Assembly: GCA_948471205.1 (NCBI GenBank)
Contig: CAOKRT010000002.1
Coordinates: forward strand, 62,001 to 126,000
Direction: 5' to 3'
Origin: an uncultured Oscillospiraceae bacterium
Lineage (GTDB): Bacteria; Bacillota; Clostridia; Oscillospirales; Acutalibacteraceae
Length of the DNA stretch: 64,000 bases
The translations under genes and the position numbers were made by a program. This document shows positions 22,442 through 30,906 of this stretch, in pieces; the first letter of the stretch is position 1, and each line of letters starts with the position of its first letter. The notes beneath the pieces were generated by a model. The model worked only from the letters and a program-made list of their open reading frames with translations, searched no databases and was not told where the DNA came from.

Positions 22442-23671
22442 TTATCTTAAATAATTAAGCGGATTGGTTCTTGTTAAATTCGGTCCCAAACGAACTTCAA
22501 AATGAACATGAGGACCTGTTACATTTCCTGTTGCGCCCGAATAAGCAATAAGCTGACCTTTTTTTACAGCCTGACCGGCACTCACAACAACTCTGCTGTT
22601 ATGTCCGTAAAGTGTGGTAATTCCGTTTCCGTGGTTTATCATTACATAATTTCCGAAACCGGTATTGGTCCATCCGGCAACTGTTACATAGCCTGAATCC
22701 GAAGCATAAACAGGCGTTCCGGTAGGGCAGTCAAAATCCACGCCGCTGTGATAACCGCCGCTGGGGTATCTTGGATAATATGCTGAAATATGACGCCAGC
22801 TTGTGGGATAACCCAACTGACCTGTACCCGCCTGATATTCACCTGACGGTTTAACGGAATTATTGGCATTTCTGAGTTCGTTTTCAATTTGCTGAAGCTT
22901 TTTGCGGTCTGTTTCAATCAGCTCCATAATTCCGGTTGTTTTACTGTCAAGGCTTCTGATTAAGGCATTTGCTTCTGCCGCTTCGGCATCAAGTTCTTTT
23001 TTAGAAGCTGCTATTTCATCTATAGAACTTTGCAGTTCTGCCTTCTGCTTGTCAAGAACTTCCTTATCCTCGTTCAGTTCCAGCTTTTTCTGAGAAAGAA
23101 TTTGTCTTTCTTTCTCAATTTCCTGCATCTTAATCATAAGCTGATCAAGTGTTTCCTTATCCTGAGAGGAAACCTGCTTCACCATTTCGGCACGGGTAAG
23201 AATTGCCGACATATCCATTCCTGTTTCAAGCAGCATTTCAAGCGTGCTTACATTTCCCGAAATATACATTGCTCTGAGACGCTGGCAGTAAACCTCATAA
23301 ACTTCTTTGAATTCTGCCTTTTTCCTGTCTATATTTCTTTGGGATTCTTCAATTTCAGCTTCTGTTTTTTCTATTTTCTGCTGAATGGCGTCTATTTCAC
23401 GCTGCAGACTGTCTCTTTGCCCTTCAAGATTATCAAGTTTATCCTGTATAAGATTTATCTTTTCCTGAAGCGCATTCAAATATTCGGTCTGCTGTGATTT
23501 TTCCGCCTTTAAAGAATCAATTTTTTTCTGCGATGCGCTGATTTCATTTTCAATTTTATTTTTTTCATTCTGCAAATCAGATTTTGAAGCGGCTTCTGCC
23601 GTAAATGTTGCAGAAAAAATAAGCGCAACACTGAAAATGACACATAAAATTTTAAAAAACTTAGACTCCAC
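22442..23671 (-). CDS. Secreted coiled-coil M23 peptidoglycan endopeptidase (first in FtsEX cluster)
   Basis: A 409-residue protein with signal peptide (ending near TFTAEAAS), coiled coil (about 30-270, LDNLEGQRDSLQREIDAIQQ type heptads), a short linker (NSVKPSGEYQAGTG) and a LytM domain with HSGVD and GPHVHFEVR, a complete zinc site. The start is GTG and overlaps the end of ftsX by 11 bases, the tightest coupling in the cluster, which makes this the best candidate for the direct FtsX partner. The landmark TRAEMVKQVSSQD corresponds to RYEM.. in the other two. Confidence 0.9.
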   Translation of the reverse strand: MESKFFKILCVIFSVALIFSATFTAEAASKSDLQNEKNKIENEISASQKKIDSLKAEKSQQTEYLNALQEKINLIQDKLDNLEGQRDSLQREIDAIQQKIEKTEAEIEESQRNIDRKKAEFKEVYEVYCQRLRAMYISGNVSTLEMLLETGMDMSAILTRAEMVKQVSSQDKETLDQLMIKMQEIEKERQILSQKKLELNEDKEVLDKQKAELQSSIDEIAASKKELDAEAAEANALIRSLDSKTTGIMELIETDRKKLQQIENELRNANNSVKPSGEYQAGTGQLGYPTSWRHISAYYPRYPSGGYHSGVDFDCPTGTPVYASDSGYVTVAGWTNTGFGNYVMINHGNGITTLYGHNSRVVVSAGQAVKKGQLIAYSGATGNVTGPHVHFEVRLGPNLTRTNPLNYLR

Positions 23672-24581
23672 TTATCTCACTGCCTTCCTTATTAAGATAG
23701 CGACTCATTGTTATAATGGATCCCCCTACACCGGTTATCATTCCGATTGCGATAAACGCACCAAGCATAGGAACAGAATAATTTGCAAATGACAATGCCT
23801 CCAGTCCGAGAGAATCTATCAGATCCTTAAACTGTGTAATGGCAAATTCATAAAATCCCCATACAAGGCCAAGAGAAACAACACCTGCAACAATTCCAAG
23901 TATCATACCTTCCACAACAAACGGAAGCCGCACAAAGCCGTTTGTTGCTCCAACGGATTTCATAATGCTTATTTCAAGTCTTCTTGAATATACAGTAAGT
24001 TTAATTGTGTTTGAAATAATAAATACACTGATTGCAAAAAGAACAGCAACAATAACAATGGCAATAATTTCTATTCCTTTTCTGATTGTAACAAGTTTTC
24101 TTGCAAGGTCCTTATTTTCCCTTACCGTTTCTATATGTTCCATTTCTTTTATTTCTTTAAGCGTGCCGTCAAATTTGGTTAAATCATCAACCGTAACTTT
24201 AAAGGCATTCGGAAGCGGTATGTCAGAGCTGATTTCCGTGAAAAAGGTTCTTGCCGCCTCATCCATTGTTGCAAGCTGCTCTGCATAGGCTTCTTCTTTT
24301 GAAACAAATTCCACTTCTTTAATATTATTTGTTTTTTTCAGGCTTTTTTCCATTGCGTCCAGTTCCTGTTCCGTTGTATCATCCTGAACAAAAACCATTA
24401 CAACATTCTCATCTTCTATTCTTCCGAGAAGAGAATCTATATTAAGAAATATCATCGTGGCACAGCCCATAAGCACAAGGCAGCTCATTAAAACACAGAT
24501 GGATGCAATACTCATCATTCTGTTTGTCCATGTATTTCTGAAGCCCTCTTTAAAAAGGTATCTGAAACTTGATGCTGTCAT
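23661..24581 (-). CDS. ftsX: Cell division ABC transporter-like permease FtsX
   Basis: A 306-residue FtsX with four membrane helices: about 22-45, 170-195, 222-250 and 270-292. The large extracellular loop (about 46-165) is where FtsX proteins bind periplasmic hydrolase activators. The N-terminal RYLFKEGFRNTWTNRMMSIASI block and SIMKSVGATNGFVRLPFVVEG are typical. It shares one base with the ftsE stop (TAATG) and overlaps the first M23 gene, so the three products are probably made in fixed proportion. Confidence 0.95.
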   Translation of the reverse strand: MTASSFRYLFKEGFRNTWTNRMMSIASICVLMSCLVLMGCATMIFLNIDSLLGRIEDENVVMVFVQDDTTEQELDAMEKSLKKTNNIKEVEFVSKEEAYAEQLATMDEAARTFFTEISSDIPLPNAFKVTVDDLTKFDGTLKEIKEMEHIETVRENKDLARKLVTIRKGIEIIAIVIVAVLFAISVFIISNTIKLTVYSRRLEISIMKSVGATNGFVRLPFVVEGMILGIVAGVVSLGLVWGFYEFAITQFKDLIDSLGLEALSFANYSVPMLGAFIAIGMITGVGGSIITMSRYLNKEGSEISGV

Positions 24582-25414
24582 TATTCATTACCTCCCTTTT
24601 CATCAGGCTCCGAGGCTGTGCCGCTGTAATCTGCATCTATTGAATCAAAAATATCCTCAACCTCTTCACCAAGTTTTATGTCTTCATTATAGAAGAACAT
24701 ATCTGTTGATTTTTCTTCTGTGTAATCATCAAACTGCGCATGTGTGGGATCCGGCGTATCCGAAACCACTTCCCCGTTTTTAATAACAATAACACGGCGC
24801 GGAAATGCTCTTACAAGTTCATGTTCATGTGTAACCATAATAACAGTGGTGCCGTTATTATTTATTTTTGTAAGCATGTCCACAATTTCATGGCTCATTT
24901 CCGGGTCAACATTTCCGGTAGGCTCGTCCGCAACAATAAGCTTGGGATTGTTTACAAGCGCACGTGCAAGCGAAACACGCTGCTGTTCACCGCCTGAAAG
25001 TTCATTTGGCATAGAACGTGCTTTATGAGACAAACCGACAAGCTGAAGAATATAAGGAACTCTTTTTCTGATTTCCTTTTCCTTTGCGCCTATAACACGC
25101 ATGGCAAACGCAACATTATCATAAACGCTCATTTTTGGAATAAGGCGGAAATCCTGAAAAACAATTCCCATTGTTCTTCTGTAATAAGGCACCTGCCTTT
25201 TCTTTATGGTTTCAGATGAATAGTCGCCAACGATAACAGCGCCCTCGGAAGGCTTCTCCTCATGCATAATAAGTTTTAAAAATGTACTTTTGCCCGCACC
25301 GGAAGAACCGACAATGAAAACAAATTCGCCGTCTTCAATTTTTATATTCACATTATTTAATGCTTTGGTGTTATTGCTTCCGTACACCTTTGAAACATTG
25401 CGAAATTCAATCAC
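24581..25414 (-). CDS. ftsE: Cell division ATP-binding protein FtsE
   Basis: A 277-residue ABC ATPase that works with FtsX at the septum. Walker A is VGSSGAGKST (about 35-44), the signature is LSGGEQQRVSLARALVNNPKLIVADEPTGNVDP with Walker B, and the His switch is in TVIMVTHEHEL. The core ends near residue 222. A further 50 or so acidic residues (FDDYTEEKSTDMFFYNED.., EEVEDIFDSIDADY) form a tail absent from typical 220-230 residue FtsE. The start is GTG with AGAGGT before it. Confidence 0.95.
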   Translation of the reverse strand: MIEFRNVSKVYGSNNTKALNNVNIKIEDGEFVFIVGSSGAGKSTFLKLIMHEEKPSEGAVIVGDYSSETIKKRQVPYYRRTMGIVFQDFRLIPKMSVYDNVAFAMRVIGAKEKEIRKRVPYILQLVGLSHKARSMPNELSGGEQQRVSLARALVNNPKLIVADEPTGNVDPEMSHEIVDMLTKINNNGTTVIMVTHEHELVRAFPRRVIVIKNGEVVSDTPDPTHAQFDDYTEEKSTDMFFYNEDIKLGEEVEDIFDSIDADYSGTASEPDEKGGNE

Positions 25415-25510
25415 GATTTTTACCTCTAATCATTTTAAAATTATTTATTTTAAACCATCCGATTCCGCAGGCTGACAAAACAGCACAACAAAATCATTAT
25501 ACAATAATAT

Positions 25511-25539
25511 ATAATAAAACATTCGACAATATAAATCAA
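25511..25539 (-). promoter_or_regulatory. Promoter of the ftsEX cluster
   Basis: On the minus strand TTGATT (25534-25539), 17 bases, TATTAT (25511-25516), about 95 bases before the ftsE start. A second candidate, TTGACT with AATAAT at 18 bases, lies just after the upstream terminator near 25605-25635. Confidence 0.5.
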
Positions 25540-25633
25540 GTATCTTGCTGTAGTTTTTCTGTAAATTATGTAACAATTCTGTAAACAAAACAAGGTTCAA
25601 TACCTATTATTTCCAAAATTAATAAAATTAGTC

Positions 25634-25668
25634 AAAAATCCTTCCTGAAAACAGGAAGGATTTTTTTC
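25634..25668 (-). terminator. Terminator of the CdaR-like regulator gene
   Basis: A perfect 14-base stem (25634-25647 with 25652-25665) around AAAA, T-rich on both sides. It begins 2 bases from the regulator's stop and can act in both directions. Confidence 0.85.
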
Positions 25669-25669
25669 A

Positions 25670-26755
25670 TCAATATTTAACAGGGCTGGATTCAAGATAT
25701 TTATTAACCATAAGTGCAACTTTAAATACGATTGCATCATCAAATTCACGCAAATCAAGACCTGTGATTTTTTTGATTTTTTCCAGGCGGTAAACAAGTG
25801 TATTTCTGTGAACAAAAAGCTTGCGGCTTGTTTCCGAAACATTAAGATTATTTTCAAAAAATTTCTGAATGGTAAATAATGTTTCCTGGTCAAGCGATTC
25901 AATAGAGCCTGTTTTGAAAACCTCACGCAGAAACATATCGCAAAGTGTGGTCGGAAGCTGATAAATCAGGCGGGCTATACCAAGATTTTCATAGCTTACT
26001 ATGGGCTGTTCAGTATCAAAAACCTTGCCTACTTCAAGCGCCACCTGTGCTTCTTTAAACGAATATGCCAAATCTTTAATGCCGGTAACACACGTGCCGA
26101 TGCCAACAAGCGAACTGCAGTAGAATTCTGTTGATAAAGTATCGCATATAGACCTTGCGAGCTTTTCAAGGTCCTTCATTTCAACATTCGGGCGAACTTC
26201 TTTAATAAGCGCAATATCATTTTCATTTACATTTATAACAAAATCCTTTGTTTTATCAGGGAAGAAATTCTGAATAACATCATAAACAGAAATATCCGTT
26301 TGCTGGGTAACACGAATGATAAATACAACCCTTGTAGCATCATTATTAAAATGAAGCTCACGGCTTTTTATATAAATATCACCCGGAAGTATATTGTCAA
26401 GAATAACATTTTTCACAAAATTCGAACGGTCAAATTTTTCATCATTATTCTGTTTAATCTGATCCATTGCAACCGCAATGATATCTGCATATCTTTTGCT
26501 GGCATCATCCGTTCCTTCAAGAAACACTGCATATTCGGGATGAACCGTATTGCCGAAAGCTTTATAGGTACAGCCGTCCACACATGTCTGCAGTCCGGCA
26601 AAAACACCTGCCGCAACAACGCCCTTTCTGATTTCACCTATCTGGCCAAGCTCGGAACAGGCAATAACTGCGCCGCTTTCATCCACAACACCTATATTGC
26701 GGTCTATCGAATCCCTCATCTGGTTTACAATGCTCTGAAATAATCTGTTTGGCAA
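25670..26755 (-). CDS. CdaR/PucR-family transcriptional regulator
   Basis: A 361-residue regulator. The N-terminus (about 1-130, QSIVNQMRDSIDRNIGVVDESGAVIACS) matches the sugar-diacid recognition domain. A GGDEF-like middle domain follows (about 150-280) with FKEAQVALEVGKVF. The C-terminal PucR helix-turn-helix is FFENNLNVSETSRKLFVHRNTLVYRLEKIKKITGLDLREFDDAIVFKVAL. Relatives sense glycerate, purines or redox state; the ligand here is unknown. The gene is alone between its own promoter and terminator. The start is TTG with AAGGAGGA 6-8 bases before it. Confidence 0.88.
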   Translation of the reverse strand: MPNRLFQSIVNQMRDSIDRNIGVVDESGAVIACSELGQIGEIRKGVVAAGVFAGLQTCVDGCTYKAFGNTVHPEYAVFLEGTDDASKRYADIIAVAMDQIKQNNDEKFDRSNFVKNVILDNILPGDIYIKSRELHFNNDATRVVFIIRVTQQTDISVYDVIQNFFPDKTKDFVINVNENDIALIKEVRPNVEMKDLEKLARSICDTLSTEFYCSSLVGIGTCVTGIKDLAYSFKEAQVALEVGKVFDTEQPIVSYENLGIARLIYQLPTTLCDMFLREVFKTGSIESLDQETLFTIQKFFENNLNVSETSRKLFVHRNTLVYRLEKIKKITGLDLREFDDAIVFKVALMVNKYLESSPVKY

Positions 26756-26823
26756 AAGAACTCCTCCTTAATGCTGAACGCATATTAAAAACTGCACAAA
26801 GTGCATATAAATCTCTTGTTGAT

Positions 26824-26852
26824 ATTATACAAGGCTTCTAAACAATTTGCAA
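26824..26852 (-). promoter_or_regulatory. Promoter of the CdaR-like regulator gene
   Basis: TTGCAA (26847-26852), 17 bases, perfect TATAAT (26824-26829) on the minus strand. The 5' leader of about 60 bases contains TGCAC-TTT-GTGCA followed by TTTTT, a very short hairpin. Confidence 0.7.
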
Positions 26853-26920
26853 CCATTTTAACAGCATTTTATTATTTTTTTTGTTAAACTTGCATAAACT
26901 GGTAAAAATCCAATAAAAAA

Positions 26921-26969
26921 CCACAATATATAGTGCTGTAAAACAAAGCCGAACACTATAACATTGTGG
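26921..26969 (-). terminator. Terminator of the FHA-to-rsuA operon
   Basis: CCACAATATATAGTG (26921-26935) pairs imperfectly with CACTATAACATTGTGG (26954-26969). On the minus strand the stem is followed by TTTTTTATTGG. It starts 15 bases after the rsuA stop. Confidence 0.75.
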
Positions 26970-26984
26970 CATAAATTGCAATAT

Positions 26985-27698
26985 TTAATCTGAAACAATC
27001 ATTTTCAGTTCATTTTCATCAATAAATCTGCATTCTCCGCTTGCAAGTTTACTGTCAAGATAAAGACCGCCGATTTTAATCCGTTTAAGCTGAACAACCT
27101 CAATACCAAAACTTTTAAACATTCTTTTTATCTGATGATACATTCCCTGATTTATAACAACACGTGCTGTTTTATAATCACCGTCAACCGCTTCAAGCTT
27201 TGCCGGCATACATTCATCATTTCCTATTTTCAAACCGCTGCCGAATGCATTTATCATATCATTATCAAACGGCTTATCAAGCTGTGCTATATACGTTTTC
27301 GGCACATGGCTTCTGGGACTTAAAATTCTGTGGGCAAAGCCGCCGTCATCTGTTATCAGCATAAATCCCGTTGTGTTTTTATCCAGCCTTCCGGCGGGAA
27401 AAAGATTTTTTCTTTTCATATCCTGCGGCAGAATATCTATAACTGTTTTTTCAGAGGTTTTCCGCCCGTCTGTTGAAGAAATAACACCTTCGGGCTTATT
27501 CATCATAATATAAACAAATTCTCTGAATTTAATTTCCCTGCCGTTAACAATCACCGTATCGTTTTCCGCATCAATTTTCTGCGAGGATGATTTTACCGGT
27601 ATACCATTAACCGAAACTGCGCCTGATTTTATGATTGCTTTTGCATCATTTCTGGCAATATTAAGTTCATTTGAAATTATTTTATCTATTCTTTCCAT
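26985..27698 (-). CDS. rRNA pseudouridine synthase, RsuA/RluB/E/F family
   Basis: A 237-residue protein with an N-terminal S4 RNA-binding domain (MERIDKIISNELNIARNDAKAIIKSGAVSVNG) and a RsuA-type catalytic domain. The catalytic aspartate is in FPAGRLDKNTTGFMLITDDG; YHQIKRMFKSFG is the family's late motif. The small size and S4 domain fit RsuA (16S) better than RluB, but the target base cannot be read from sequence. Last gene of the operon that starts with the FHA protein; its ribosome binding site is weak. Confidence 0.85.
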   Translation of the reverse strand: MERIDKIISNELNIARNDAKAIIKSGAVSVNGIPVKSSSQKIDAENDTVIVNGREIKFREFVYIMMNKPEGVISSTDGRKTSEKTVIDILPQDMKRKNLFPAGRLDKNTTGFMLITDDGGFAHRILSPRSHVPKTYIAQLDKPFDNDMINAFGSGLKIGNDECMPAKLEAVDGDYKTARVVINQGMYHQIKRMFKSFGIEVVQLKRIKIGGLYLDSKLASGECRFIDENELKMIVSD

Positions 27699-27713
27699 AC
27701 TTCATAATGAAAG

Positions 27714-28184
27714 TCACTGTTTTTTTAACGACTGCATAAAGCCATCCGAAACAGAGGTAGAGCAGATATCTCCGCCGATAAGCATATTGTTACATACAAG
27801 CAGATTGGCATATATACAATCCCTGTTTTCATAACCTTCATAGTTCGTTATATTATATGTATAAACAGTAACCTCCTGCCCCTTATACTGTTCCAAATCA
27901 AAGCCCTGAGATTTCTGAATATCATTATACTTGGTATAAACATCGTTGAATTCAGCAGGGATTTTAACCTGCTTTTCATCACAATCTGTTTTAAATTCCC
28001 AGCCCAGGGATGTTAAATATTCCTCACGCTGAGAATTTGTTTCAAGCGTAACGGCATTCATTACGCTTTCATTGCTTTTTATATGATTGGAAGCAAAAGT
28101 AATTACAATTACCACCATACCGGTTAAAACAAGAAGAAGACCGAAAATTGTTTTCGGCTTCAGTCTTAATGTAAGCATTTTCAT
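27714..28184 (-). CDS. DUF4830-type membrane-anchored protein
   Basis: A 156-residue protein with one N-terminal membrane helix (about 12-32) and an extracytoplasmic domain. REEYLTSLGWEF, VKIPAEFNDVYTKYNDIQKSQGFDLEQYKGQEVTVYTY and NYEGYENRDCIYANLLVCNNMLIGGDIC match my recollection of DUF4830, a clostridial family with no known function. GAGGTGG lies before the ATG. It lies between hflX and rsuA in the FHA-ftsW-pbpA operon, so a cell-envelope role is possible but unproven. Confidence 0.7.
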   Translation of the reverse strand: MKMLTLRLKPKTIFGLLLVLTGMVVIVITFASNHIKSNESVMNAVTLETNSQREEYLTSLGWEFKTDCDEKQVKIPAEFNDVYTKYNDIQKSQGFDLEQYKGQEVTVYTYNITNYEGYENRDCIYANLLVCNNMLIGGDICSTSVSDGFMQSLKKQ

Positions 28185-28245
28185 AAAACCACCTCATATT
28201 TGATTCTATGATGGATTTTTATAAAATATTACCGCAGTATTTATT

Positions 28246-29502
28246 CTACTCGGTGCTTACAATATATTCTTTAACGGTTTCCAGATACGATGTTTGTGCC
28301 GCCGCGCAAACTTCGATGCCTTCATCCGTATATATTTCACTTTCCACAGTGCCGTACTGCCTGATTTCATTAACAATTTTAGCCTTTGAAAACGGAATTA
28401 AAAGCTTTACTTGCGCCGTTGTGTGCGGCAGTGCTTTTGAAATTTCATCCAGCAGGCTTTCAATACCGTATCCGGTTTTTGCACTGATACGGACACTCCT
28501 TCCCACAAGAAGAAAATCCAGCAAATCCGGAAGCAAATCACATTTGTTAAGAACGTTTATAACAGGTTTTCCGTCGCATCCGAGCGAAGACAGCAAATCA
28601 TTTGTAACCTTAACGTGTTCACTGCATTCTTCACTTGACGCATCACAGACATTCAGTATTACGTCTGCCCACAAAGCCTCTTCAAGTGTTGAACGAAACG
28701 CATCCACAAGCTGGTGCGGAAGCCTTCTTACAAGTCCAACCGTATCAATCAGCATAACCTGGTTTCCGTCAGGCAGAGTCAGCTTTCTTGCAGTTGGATC
28801 CAGCGTTGCAAACAGCTTGTTTTCTTCAAGTACACCGGCGTCTGTAAGACGGTTCATAAGTGTGGATTTGCCGACATTGGTATAACCCACTATCGCCACC
28901 GCATATGCTCCGTTCTTCTGCCTGCGGCGGTGCATTGCCTGCCTGCGTTTTTCTATTTTCACAAGATTTTCATTCAGATACTGAATTCTTCTTCTGATAT
29001 GGCGCTTATCGGATTCAAGCTTTGTTTCACCCGGGCCTCTTGTGCCTATTCCGCCGCCCAGTCTGGATAAACTTTTTCCCTGTCCGGAAAGCCTTGGAAG
29101 CGAATATTTTAACTGCGCAAGTTCTACCTGTATTTTACCTTCTGCCGAACGCGCCCTTTTTGCAAAAATATCAAGTATAAGCGTTGTTCGGTCAACCACC
29201 TTAACATTCGTGTAATCCTCTATATTTCTTACCTGAACAGGCGAAAGCTCCGAATCCGCAATGATAATATCAACATCATTTGCATTGCAGAAAGCGACCG
29301 TTTCCCCCAGTCTGCCGGAACCGACAAAGGTTGCGGCAGACGGAGCAGGTCTTTTCTGAATCATCATACCCACAACCTCTGCCCCTGCTGTTTTGGCAAG
29401 CTCGGACAACTCGTTTATTGAAATCTCGGCATCAAATTCACCTGTATCAACAGATATAAGCAGTGCTTTTTCTGCTGTTTTTTCAAACTGTATTTCTTCC
29501 AT
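28246..29502 (-). CDS. hflX: Ribosome-associated GTPase HflX
   Basis: A 418-residue HflX, which splits stalled ribosomes under stress. The N-terminal domain has the glycine-rich GSGRLGETVAFCNANDVDIIIADSELSPVQ. A coiled linker has LSRLGGGIGTRGPGETKLE. The GTPase domain has G1 GYTNVGKST, the G2 region FATLDPTARKL, G3 DTVGLVRRLP and G4 NKCD. It begins 3 bases after the pbpA stop in the same operon, placing a stress ribosome factor with wall-synthesis genes. Confidence 0.95.
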   Translation of the reverse strand: MEEIQFEKTAEKALLISVDTGEFDAEISINELSELAKTAGAEVVGMMIQKRPAPSAATFVGSGRLGETVAFCNANDVDIIIADSELSPVQVRNIEDYTNVKVVDRTTLILDIFAKRARSAEGKIQVELAQLKYSLPRLSGQGKSLSRLGGGIGTRGPGETKLESDKRHIRRRIQYLNENLVKIEKRRQAMHRRRQKNGAYAVAIVGYTNVGKSTLMNRLTDAGVLEENKLFATLDPTARKLTLPDGNQVMLIDTVGLVRRLPHQLVDAFRSTLEEALWADVILNVCDASSEECSEHVKVTNDLLSSLGCDGKPVINVLNKCDLLPDLLDFLLVGRSVRISAKTGYGIESLLDEISKALPHTTAQVKLLIPFSKAKIVNEIRQYGTVESEIYTDEGIEVCAAAQTSYLETVKEYIVSTE

Positions 29503-29505
29503 TCA

Positions 29506-30906
29506 TTATTTATCCTGTTCTACTACTGCCTGAAGCACTTTATTTGCCATTGCACCTGCAACCTTTGCACCGTAATTTCCTCTTTCCGCTACGACAACAA
29601 AGGCATACGGGTGCTCGGCATCATCAATAAAACCAACAAACCACGCCGTATTATGTTCTGATATATCATCTACCTCTGCAGTTCCCGATTTCGCACATAA
29701 ATTAAGCCCTTTGAAATTTGATTCACCATACTGTTCTAAAACATTGTTTCTCATCAGTTTTTTAACTGTTGCCGCCGTTTCGGAACTTATAAGCTGCGTT
29801 TCATCTGCTTTGAAGGATATGCCAAGCGTTTTTCCGGCCTGATTGGAAAAATCATCTATCAGATTAAAAGATACCGCTTTGCCGTCATTTGCAATTGCAC
29901 ACATTAAACGAAGCATGGAGGCAGGATTTACAAGCGTTTCTCCCTGTCCGATACCGGTCCATCCAACCGTTGTATCCGCCGCTTTGCTGTCCAGCGGAAA
30001 TCTGCCGGAAACAGCCGGAATTTTTCCGCTTACCGCAACAGAGGATGTTAAACCAAGCTTTTCTGTTGTTGCTTTAAGCTTATCTGCGCCAAGTTCAATT
30101 GTAAGCTCACCGAAAGCCGAATTGCAGCTTTTTGCCAGCGCTTCTTCAAAATCAACTTTTCCGTGCCTTCCGCTGCAGATAATATTATCTTCCTTTATGC
30201 CATCAACATCCAGAATTCTGTTACATGTCCATGTTCTGTCAAGCACATCGTTTCCTAAATTTTCAAGTGCACAGATTGTAGATACAATTTTAAAGGTTGA
30301 ACCCGGTGTATAAAGCCCGGTAAGAAAGCGGTTCATATAAACGCCTTCATACTTTTCACTTGTATTAATATCACGTGGCACATTGTAAACATCATAGGTG
30401 GGCGCAGAAATCATACAAACAATATCACCTGTTTTATAATTTACAACGCCAATGGTGCCTTTTCGTCCCTCAAGCGCATTATATGCCGCTTTATTAAGCT
30501 CAGAATCAATTGTCAGCTTTAAATCATTTCCGTTTTCACCGCTGTCAATTCCGTAAACGCCTGTAATAACATTATACCCCACAAGCTCTGATTCAAACAC
30601 AGACTGCACACCGGTAGATATAAATCCTCTCATATCTCCCACAGTGTGAAGATTTGCCATTCTTGTTCTGGTATCTTCGTTATAAACCCGGTCTCCGTCC
30701 TTTGTTTCTGCAAGCACAACGCCGTCACGGTCCGTAACAGCACCTGCCGCAATCAGTTTTCCGTCGCTGTAGACATGGCTGTTATAAAATTTCATAACCC
30801 ATTCATCGCCGTCTTCAATAAGAGCTGCCGTCATAAAAATCAAACCGCAAAGAAACAGCACCGATAAAACCCAAAGGAAAATTCCCCGTCTTGTAATCAT
30901 TTTCAT
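29506..30906 (-). CDS. Class B penicillin-binding protein (transpeptidase, PbpA type)
   Basis: A 466-residue PBP with one N-terminal membrane helix (about 8-30), a short pedestal domain and a C-terminal transpeptidase. The active-site motifs are STFK (SxxK) following LYTPG, SCN (SxN) in LAKSCNSAFGELT, and KSGTAEV (KTG box as KSG). The pedestal is smaller than in FtsI/PBP2, as in the PbpA/PBP-I group. It is paired with an FtsW/RodA glycosyltransferase whose stop overlaps its start by 4 bases, the usual SEDS-bPBP pair that polymerises and crosslinks peptidoglycan. Confidence 0.92.
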   Translation of the reverse strand: MKMITRRGIFLWVLSVLFLCGLIFMTAALIEDGDEWVMKFYNSHVYSDGKLIAAGAVTDRDGVVLAETKDGDRVYNEDTRTRMANLHTVGDMRGFISTGVQSVFESELVGYNVITGVYGIDSGENGNDLKLTIDSELNKAAYNALEGRKGTIGVVNYKTGDIVCMISAPTYDVYNVPRDINTSEKYEGVYMNRFLTGLYTPGSTFKIVSTICALENLGNDVLDRTWTCNRILDVDGIKEDNIICSGRHGKVDFEEALAKSCNSAFGELTIELGADKLKATTEKLGLTSSVAVSGKIPAVSGRFPLDSKAADTTVGWTGIGQGETLVNPASMLRLMCAIANDGKAVSFNLIDDFSNQAGKTLGISFKADETQLISSETAATVKKLMRNNVLEQYGESNFKGLNLCAKSGTAEVDDISEHNTAWFVGFIDDAEHPYAFVVVAERGNYGAKVAGAMANKVLQAVVEQDK

